NCBI GenBank assembly: GCA_003550325.1
Contig: QKWP01002113.1
Location: 1-64,000 of the forward strand
DNA: 64,000 bases
From: Gigaspora rosea
Taxonomy: Eukaryota > Glomeromycota > Glomeromycetes > Diversisporales > Gigasporaceae
Reading direction: 5' to 3'
Position 1 is the first letter of the stretch. Each line of letters opens with the position of its first letter. The translations under genes and the position numbers were made by a program. Shown here one piece after another: positions 57,759-64,000 of the stretch. The notes under the pieces were generated by a model, which made no database searches, had not been told where the DNA came from, and saw nothing but the letters and a program-made list of their open reading frames with translations.

Positions 57759-57919
57759 ACAGGGTGAAACCTGAGTTGAGAAATAGTGAAACCTGCTATG
57801 ATCATCACGTGAGGTGAAATCCGCTTTTATATAATAAAAAACATAATAAAACGCGGATTTCACCCTAACTCGATCTACAAAGCGGATTTCACTATTTCGC
57901 AACTCAGGTTTCACCCTGT
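57759..57919. mobile_element. MITE inserted in palindromic array, ACAGGGTGAAACC ends
   Basis: ACAGGGTGAAACCTGAGTTG...AAATAGTGAAA at the left is inverted at the right over about 38 bases with few mismatches. An inner repeat of GGTGAAATCCGC is present. It interrupts the right-hand ATTACGACATGTCGTAAT tract. Confidence 0.75.
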
Positions 57920-58159
57920 TCTGTAATTATTATTACAATTACAGATTACGACTTTTGTAATAAATAATTATTACATTACGACAAATTGCATTTTGAATTA
58001 CGGCACCAATCATTAGGCATATTTTTATAATAACATAATTTTAATGCAAACTAACTCAATCTTAACCATATACTGTAGTTAATAGAATAGTATGTTCAGT
58101 AACAGAATTATTTTGTGACGATTCAATGCAAACTAACTCAGCATATTTAAAGCTGCTCG

Positions 58160-59110
58160 ATACGTAAGTATCGAGGCGGCTTTTGTCTCGAATCACCACG
58201 AGACTGAACGTGTGATATATCCGATTATGTTCAGTCTAATAGGTTGATCAGTAATTCTAGTATGAAGTAATTCTTACGGAATGCGTTCAAAATGGAAAAG
58301 TTTAAGAAATTAAATTGAGTAAGTATGAGGTAATGGGTTAGTATTCTGATATGTTAGCATTTGATAAGATACGTAGAAGAAATAGCCTTTTTTCTTCTAC
58401 CCTCCCTCCCTACCCTCCGAAATGGCCTGTCGGGACGACAGTCATATAGAAGCTAGGGTCGATATGTGACTAAACATATTTGTTTAAGTAATTGACCTGT
58501 CAGGACGACAGTCATTTGCACATTAATTAATTCTAATGCTTCGATGACCTGTCGGGACGACAGTCATATAAGAAGCTGGGGTTGATATATTTGGTTTTAA
58601 GTATTGAGGCAGCTTTTGTCTCGAATCATCACAGAACCAAACATGTGACATGTCTGATCATGTTCGGTCTTATGATCGATCAATTGGTCGATCAGTGATT
58701 TTTGGTAAGTATGAAGTAATTTTCATGAGATGCAGTTAGTGGAGTAAGTATGAGATAATGAATGAATAGGTATATTACTAAGCAAGGGGTTTGCAAGGGA
58801 GATAGTCTTGTTTCTTCTGCGAACCCGACATTAGTTCTGGTTACGTCAACCCACCCTCCCTGCCCAATTAGCTACAAAACTGACCTGTTGGGACGACAGT
58901 CATATGAGGAGCTAGGGCCGACGTGACTACTATATTTGTTTAATTGGCCAGTCAGTTATACAGAATTCTAACGCTTCGATGGCCTGTCGGGACGACAGTC
59001 ATATGTGAAGCTGAGGTTTATATATTTTGGTTCAGGAACGTGGCCTGTTGGGACGACAATCACTGCTATAAAGTTCTTAATAGCCTGACGGGACGACCGT
59101 CATAAAGAAA
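58160..59110. repeat. Tandem unit (about 433 bp x 2) with seven CTGTCG-GGA-CGACAG hairpins
   Basis: Two long units start GTATCGAGGCGGCTTTTGTC (about 58167) and GTATTGAGGCAGCTTTTGTC (about 58600). Each ends in a block with CCTGTCGGGACGACAGTCAT motifs at 58426, 58496, 58548, 58884, 58983, 59044 and 59084. Three (58426, 58548 and 58983) form a perfect 6-bp stem with a GGA loop; the others have one or more mismatches. The block is less A+T-rich than the rest of the window. No open frame. Confidence 0.8.
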
Positions 59111-59288
59111 ACAAAAAAGAATATTGCACGATGCTAAGAAACTGCGTAGGTTGCTCGATTAGCAGGAGAAACACCCAAATGTATTTCCGTCGTTAGTTAG
59201 TTCCCAAAATGAGAGACAAAACAAATGAATATTATATAATGCGAATTTACGGATTTTAACTAAGATTCTAAAGTTTTATGCAAAGCTC

Positions 59289-59305
59289 CCGTGGCAGAGC
59301 CACGG
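59289..59305. repeat. Perfect hairpin CCGTGGC-AGA-GCCACGG
   Basis: A 7-bp G+C-rich stem with a three-base loop, about 190 bases after the last CTGTCG hairpin and followed by ATCAGGCGTC. It may belong to the same structured block. Confidence 0.6.
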
Positions 59306-59552
59306 ATCAGGCGTCAAATTATATAAGATAAGCAACGATGAAGTTTACAATTAGCAAATTTGTAAAAATTTATATATTTATATATAGGCAAAATATGATT
59401 AAAGAATCAATATGTAGTGTCTTTATTTAGATATATTATCAATAATAAAGATAAAATTAAAAAAATTTTTTATCATGCGGTATCATGCGCATTAATGCGC
59501 ATTCATGCGCATTTTATTATAAAATGCGCATTTTTCCCATCTCTAGGTCGAC

Positions 59553-61103
59553 CTGATCAAACTGGCAAATCAGATTCTTAATCAAATTCATTGAGAGAAG
59601 TGATAGGATCTTCAATCTCTGTACAGTGATAATGCTAAACTGTTGAACATTGCAATAAATTTCTTAAACTATCAATCTCAATAAAATAATAAATTTAGAA
59701 TTTTCAATCTTCTCACATAACGATAGTATGACAAGAATATTATGTAACCATTCTATGCATATTTCTTAAATTTAAAGTTAACCGCTATTGAAAATGACAA
59801 ATTTATCTTGTCTCCAAAGAGTTTGCCAAACTTTATTTGATATAAAGTGATTGAGACTTTTATATTTCTTACACCTAGGGTTGTTAAACGTTCAGTCTAG
59901 TCTGATTGACTTCAGAAGTCGAGTAGTATCAGATTTATATTCAAGTAAAAAAATCATGTGATGGGAGAAGCATAATTGATTTAATGCAATTCAATGTATG
60001 CATATGCTAATGTACATAAAATTTCATATTTTAGTATAATTGAAAACCTTACCCATTCAAATATCATGTGGTTATTGAAATAGACTTAGAGTCAACTTAA
60101 AAAATCGACTGAACTGAAGCTGATTAACACGTTACAGATTAATTTCCCGAAATCAAATTTCACTGAAATACCATTTCACCGAATCTATAATGCTGACAAT
60201 CCATTTTATTAAAAAGATTTAATTTCGATTTCTCATTTTACCGAAATATAACTTAATCGATTATAAATCCCCCGATGAGTCATTTACCTGAATTTTCATT
60301 TCACCGAATATTAAAAAAAAAAATGTCTATGTCATTTTCCAAATAATACATTTTCTGCCATTCCATTTCTTTAATTCTAAAATACCTGATAAAAATTAGG
60401 CGATTGATTTTTTGTCGATTTGATTAGTATTATTGGTTTTGATATTGTTACTTGTGATAATTATGATTATAAAAATCTTGCTTGTGATGGGAATCTTATT
60501 GCTTATAATCAGTCTGTACCTGTAGATATTACAAATGATCGATAGCAGTAACCTCGAGACCACCTTGAAGATTTAATTATTAATTGTTTAGCTATATTGA
60601 CTGTTTAATTTTATTAGTTTTAATACTATTATTAATAATATAACAGTTATGCTTGAAACCAGGAATTAAAATATTTTTTCAATAATAGAATTAAATAAAA
60701 ATTAGTTTACAAAGAGCATATTATAAACCTTTTTCATAGTATTAAAATTATTCATTTATTTTTAAAATACTTTATTCAAAAATTTTTGCTAATTTGAAAT
60801 TTTAAAAATAGCAATATCTTACTATAATTAGCAGAATAAAGTACTTTATTAACATTTATTATTAGTTAAATATTTAGTACTAAATCATTACTTTATTTGA
60901 AATATATTAATTTATCATAGGATAAAGTTTAGTTTGTATTCTTCCTTCTATATTTGGTACAGTTCTATACTCTTGTATAATGTATTATGAAAAGAATCTT
61001 GAATGTGTGCAAGCTTTTTCTTTATACGGTACTTATGCTTTTTTCTTTGGCTATCCTTGAAGTATCTGATCGAAAATCATCAAGGAAATTTGTTGGTATT
61101 CTT
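59553..61103. other. A+T-rich spacer with TTTCACCGAA words
   Basis: No supported gene. TTTCACCGAA / TTTCACTGAAA words recur at 60160-60310, related in style to the element at 29078-29243. CTAGGGTTGTTAA at about 59877 resembles a hAT terminus without a partner. Confidence 0.45.
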
Positions 61104-61111
61104 ATCTTTAG

Positions 61112-62512
61112 TAGAGATGTTACGGTCTGATCCGGTCTGGTCCTGGTTCAAAAGACTAGTCTGGATAATGGACTGCAGACTGGGCTATGGTCTATAGACC
61201 GGTCCATTAAAAAGTTCTAGTCCAGGATTGGTCTAGGACTGGTTTTTGGACTGGTCTATTGCAACCAATAGAAAGTTAGAATTTCAAAAAAAAAAAATTA
61301 TGTTCGAAATTTTGAACTTGCATATAGCTAATACGTATAGACTTGGGTTAGAGTAAGTACTAATTTAGTTCCTTTTTCAAGTTGGTTTAGCAGACAAACA
61401 AGGATTGAAGGCACAAGATGCAGTTGCAGTGAGTTATTAATCAGGTGATGGGGAAAATTATAAGATAATAAATTGTAGCAGTAAGATATGTGGTAAATAT
61501 TTAAATAAAAAGAAAATTCGGATAAGTATAAATATATTAGGTGGTTGGTATTTGCAAGTATTAGAGTAAGAGCTATATAAATATTGGAATAATTTTTTTG
61601 GTTTATGATTAATTAATTGTGCACGATATGCTTAATGTAAATAAATTTTGACGTTAGAAAAAAAAAGCTCATAAGATTTAGCTATACTTAAAGACAAAAG
61701 ATAAACCAAAAAAGTATCTTTTAACTAACTCACATAATTCATTCTTAAAGTTTATCACATAATTTCGTGATTGTAACTTGTTATCAATTAATTAAAGTAA
61801 ATTTGACTAACAATTCATTGCATATACAGAATATGAATTTTAAATTTTAGCTGACTATAGTAATTCACAATGGTTTTTTAGGTGCTGTACATGAACTTTA
61901 ATGATTGGATTCTTTTACGATTGTAAATTTTCTTTCAAATCTATTAAAAAAATTGCCTTATTTTATCTCTGGATAACTCCTATTTCATTTTATTATTTCG
62001 ACAATATTATTCAACCTCCTGCTTGCATTGCCAGTATTGAATTGTGGTACATCAACTACCATAGCATCATTATCCTAAAAAATTTTGCTTTATTTTACTA
62101 GCCAATCAGATTTCAAAATCAGGTGTAATATGAAGAAGTACAAAAAATTAAACCACCAAAAAACATTTATAAATCAATATTTTACCTCTGAAACTGCTTA
62201 CTGCGCCCTAGCAAAATGGTTTTCTTATAAAATTTTGGTATTAAAAAAGCTTTTCTAATCTAATTTTAATAGCAAACCTAATAGCTAATGCTAATTTAAC
62301 TGCAAAAATTTTTTAGCAAAATTTTTTAAGTTGGTGACATGACGCTAGAGTTTTCAATCATTTGTATACAAATATGTGTAACTTTAAGTGCAGGAATATT
62401 AAGATTTGTAAATGCTATATAAGGACTAGTCCGAACCCTATGGACCGAAGACCAATTAACCAGTTCAAAAGACCGGTCTAGACCACAGACTTGTAGGATC
62501 ATAACATTTCTA
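61112..62512. mobile_element. hAT-like element with ATCTTTAG duplication
   Basis: The left end TAGAGATGTTACGGTCTGAT and the right end ATCATAACATTTCTA are inverted, with GGTCY-rich subterminal sequence on both sides. ATCTTTAG abuts both ends (61104-61111 and 62513-62520). The interior contains copy 4 of the 'GAAACTGCYT' family and no transposase. Confidence 0.8.
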
Positions 62513-62839
62513 ATCTTTAGAATATAAATCATACAAAATCTGATCAAAAAGTCTAGCTTTTTAGATACTCGAATTGTTAATCATTAATCTATATACATTA
62601 CAGAATTGAATTCGTAATAGTTACTGTTTTAGTACTATCCACTCACAAGATTATGTCATATTTATATTTTTCATAATCCAGTAATCATTGTCTTGTGTAA
62701 TTTTTTGGTGCACATCTTAATTCTTGATTGCCTTACAAGTATTAAATAATTTTTTTTGGTATTTATATATTTATTTATTATTTACTGAAAAGTATTGCAT
62801 ACATGTGATAAATTATTATTTGGATGCATTTAGTAGTGA

Positions 62840-63130
62840 CACCAGATATTATACTTTATTAAATGACTTTATTGAGAATAAGCAGTATAAAACAGTGCAA
62901 TTGACATATAAACTGAGATGGAATATGCTCTCAGAAAAATAGAAAATACATGATGCATAGCATCAATTGGTGGTCTCCCACACTGCATAAAGCAAGCCAG
63001 CCTTAATGAGAAGTTTAAATTACTATTATTATGTGCAAATTCCTATAGGCGGGAGATCTCAGGTATAAATATTTTTTCTAGCAGAGATTGCTCTGGTCTA
63101 CATGTCGCAATCGTATCCTTGTATATGCAG
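62840..63130 (-). pseudogene. Repeat-associated coding remnant, copy 2
   Basis: Aligns with 27450-27710. Minus-strand peptide LACFMQCGRPPI matches KPVCFMQCVRPQI of copy 1, but stops and shifts break the frame. Family unknown. Confidence 0.35.
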
Positions 63131-63267
63131 CTAACAATGACAACATCATTAGTATTATTTTATTGCAATTCTCAGAAATATACTTGCATCTAACCAAAAA
63201 ACATAAAAAAATTCTGATAAATTACGATTTGTACATGAAATAGCAGTAGGTATCATTTCTATGATAA

Positions 63268-63402
63268 GGCATGCAAAGTTGATTTTTCATTTGCATTACC
63301 CGCCTACCCATTTTTTTCAATTTTTAATTTTTTTTGACATTATTCATTTTACAATTCTCATCCGACGTCACCTGAAGGAGATCTTAATTTTCTGATAGAA
63401 CA
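63268..63402. mobile_element. One end of the PIF-like MITE (copy 2)
   Basis: GGCATGCAAAGTTGATTTTT preceded by TAA, then GCATTACCCGCC, a poly(T) stretch, and 'CATCCGACGTCACCTGAAGGAGATCTTAATTTTCTGATAGA'-like sequence, matches the inverted right part of 17307-18470. The other end is not visible. Confidence 0.6.
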
Positions 63403-63634
63403 GACAAAAAATATAATTGATCACAAATTTTTTAATGCCTTTCTATAAAAAATTAACCTAGTTTCATGGTTAAAAAAATCTTAACCCATGAATTAAATGC
63501 AAATTGGTAATGCCAGAAGACTCTATGATCCAAGCCATCCGAAATTACAAGGCTTTTGGTTTTGGCAGAGGCTTGAAGGTAATATTTGTCCCAGGAGTTG
63601 TTTGTATATGATGGAAGTTATTGTTATACAGGAA

Positions 63635-63730
63635 TTCAGGGTTGGGCAAGCTGTATATCCGGTGATTTTTCACTGGACACTGGACATTTTCAAATTGTCC
63701 AGTGTAATGTCCAGTGCATGTCCAGTGTAC
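63635..63730. repeat. GTCCAGTG repeats next to a hAT-type end
   Basis: CAGGGTTGGGCAAG at about 63637 looks like a hAT terminus. It is followed by direct and inverted copies of GTCCAGTG / CACTGGAC, about seven in 80 bases. The partner end lies outside the window or is lost. Confidence 0.5.
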
Positions 63731-64000
63731 AGTGACATATTTATAAAAAAATTCAATAAATAAATAAATTAGTCAAAGCACAACATATCTAGTCAGATAA
63801 CTAGTACTCCCAGAGGATTGCTCTAGCTAATTCTTAAAAATGTAGATAAAATTTTATAATAATGCACTATACCTTTGATTTAATTTAATTTTATTCTTAT
63901 TTAATTTTAAAATTTAGTTTAATTATTGTATATTAGTCAAAAATTCTGTTAGCGCATACAATACATTTGAAAAAATTAATAAGCAATAAATATGTTTGGC

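Larger units (their letters stand above)
51536..57998. mobile_element. Possible Merlin-type element with long, repeat-built inverted ends
   Basis: The left end region has GAATGGTGCCGTAA followed by ATTACGACATGTCGTAAT palindromes. The right end has the same palindromes followed by TTACGGCACCAATCATT. An inner arm, 52802-52945, is the reverse complement of 57592-57735 (GAAGAGTGAACCCAGTGATG). A broken Merlin/ISXO2-type transposase lies between them. No target duplication could be read, and the left arm is expanded by nested MITEs, so the extent is tentative. Confidence 0.4.
50652..59544. mobile_element. Large (8.9 kb) hAT-like insertion with GGTCGACC duplication
   Basis: The left terminus TAGAGATGGGTTTCATGCG (50652) and right terminus ATGCGCATTTTTCCCATCTCTA (to 59544) are inverted ends. 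Each has ATGCGCAT-type subterminal repeats: CATGCGTGCGCATG at the left, four ATGCGCAT at the right. GGTCGACC abuts both sides (50644-50651, 59545-59552), giving an exact 8-bp target duplication. No hAT transposase is visible inside; the interior is a stack of other insertions, including a Merlin-type transposase relic and a hairpin array. The boundaries are direct readings. That a single transposition moved all 8.9 kb is inference. Confidence 0.7.

Noticed and set aside
57714-57914. Minus-strand 66-codon frame
   Set aside because: It is made entirely of a MITE's inverted repeats.
58160-59110. tRNA or rRNA genes
   Set aside because: Despite structured, less A+T-rich sequence, no cloverleaf, A/B boxes or rRNA words are visible.
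59877-60140. hAT-like element CTAGGGTTGTTAA...TTAACACGTTACAG
   Set aside because: The ends match poorly and no target duplication is present.

Overview
The window looks like accessory, transposon-rich sequence from an arbuscular mycorrhizal fungus (Glomeromycotina, a Rhizophagus-like genome). The reasons are strong A+T bias, short spliceosomal introns (76-99 nt in the genes where I can place them), a fungal P450, a tyrosine-kinase-like (TKL) kinase relic with the N-terminal cysteine/'GNKDIDDC' region I associate with these fungi, AIG1/MACPF-type genes, and a very high density of hAT, PIF/Harbinger, Merlin and Tc1/pogo-like non-autonomous elements. The species cannot be fixed by reading alone.

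Layout: 1-4.8 kb holds a small Cys/His-rich ORF at the edge, a decayed minus-strand LTR-type element and a broken cellular or transposon ORF. 5.5-12.5 kb has no gene; it holds a diverged repeat array, a solo LTR (7655-8170) and several short tandem arrays. 12.65-16.0 kb carries the most striking locus: an AIG1/Toc34-like GTPase, a MACPF (perforin-fold) region and a Hedgehog/Vint-type Hint domain in that order on one strand, with three frame breaks. 17.3-18.5 kb is a PIF-like MITE with a hAT element nested in it. 20.5-22.5 kb is an intact five-exon cytochrome b5-acyl-CoA dehydrogenase fusion with a C-terminal AKL tripeptide. 24.9-26 kb is a dead minus-strand kinase. 28.6-32.5 kb is a run of MITEs. 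32.8-34.6 kb is an intact two-exon cytochrome P450. 34.6-49 kb is very A+T-rich with hAT, pogo-like and other insertions and no convincing host gene. 49.2-50.2 kb (minus) encodes an intact helical protein with a central hydrophobic segment, in the style of bacterial alpha-helical pore formers.

50.65-59.54 kb appears to be one 8.9-kb hAT-like insertion: it has TAGAGATGGG ends and is flanked on both sides by GGTCGACC. It contains a broken Merlin/ISXO2-type transposase, palindromic ATTACGACATGTCGTAAT arrays in inverted arrangement, several MITEs and a tandem block carrying seven copies of a CTGTCG-GGA-CGACAG hairpin. 61.1-62.5 kb is another hAT-like element with an exact 8-bp duplication.

The genes do not form a pathway. 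The GTPase-MACPF-Hint locus and the helical pore-former-like gene both suggest membrane-attack or self/non-self functions; that link is inference. Element boundaries with exact target-site duplications are direct readings. Family names for proteins come from motif recognition without database searches.
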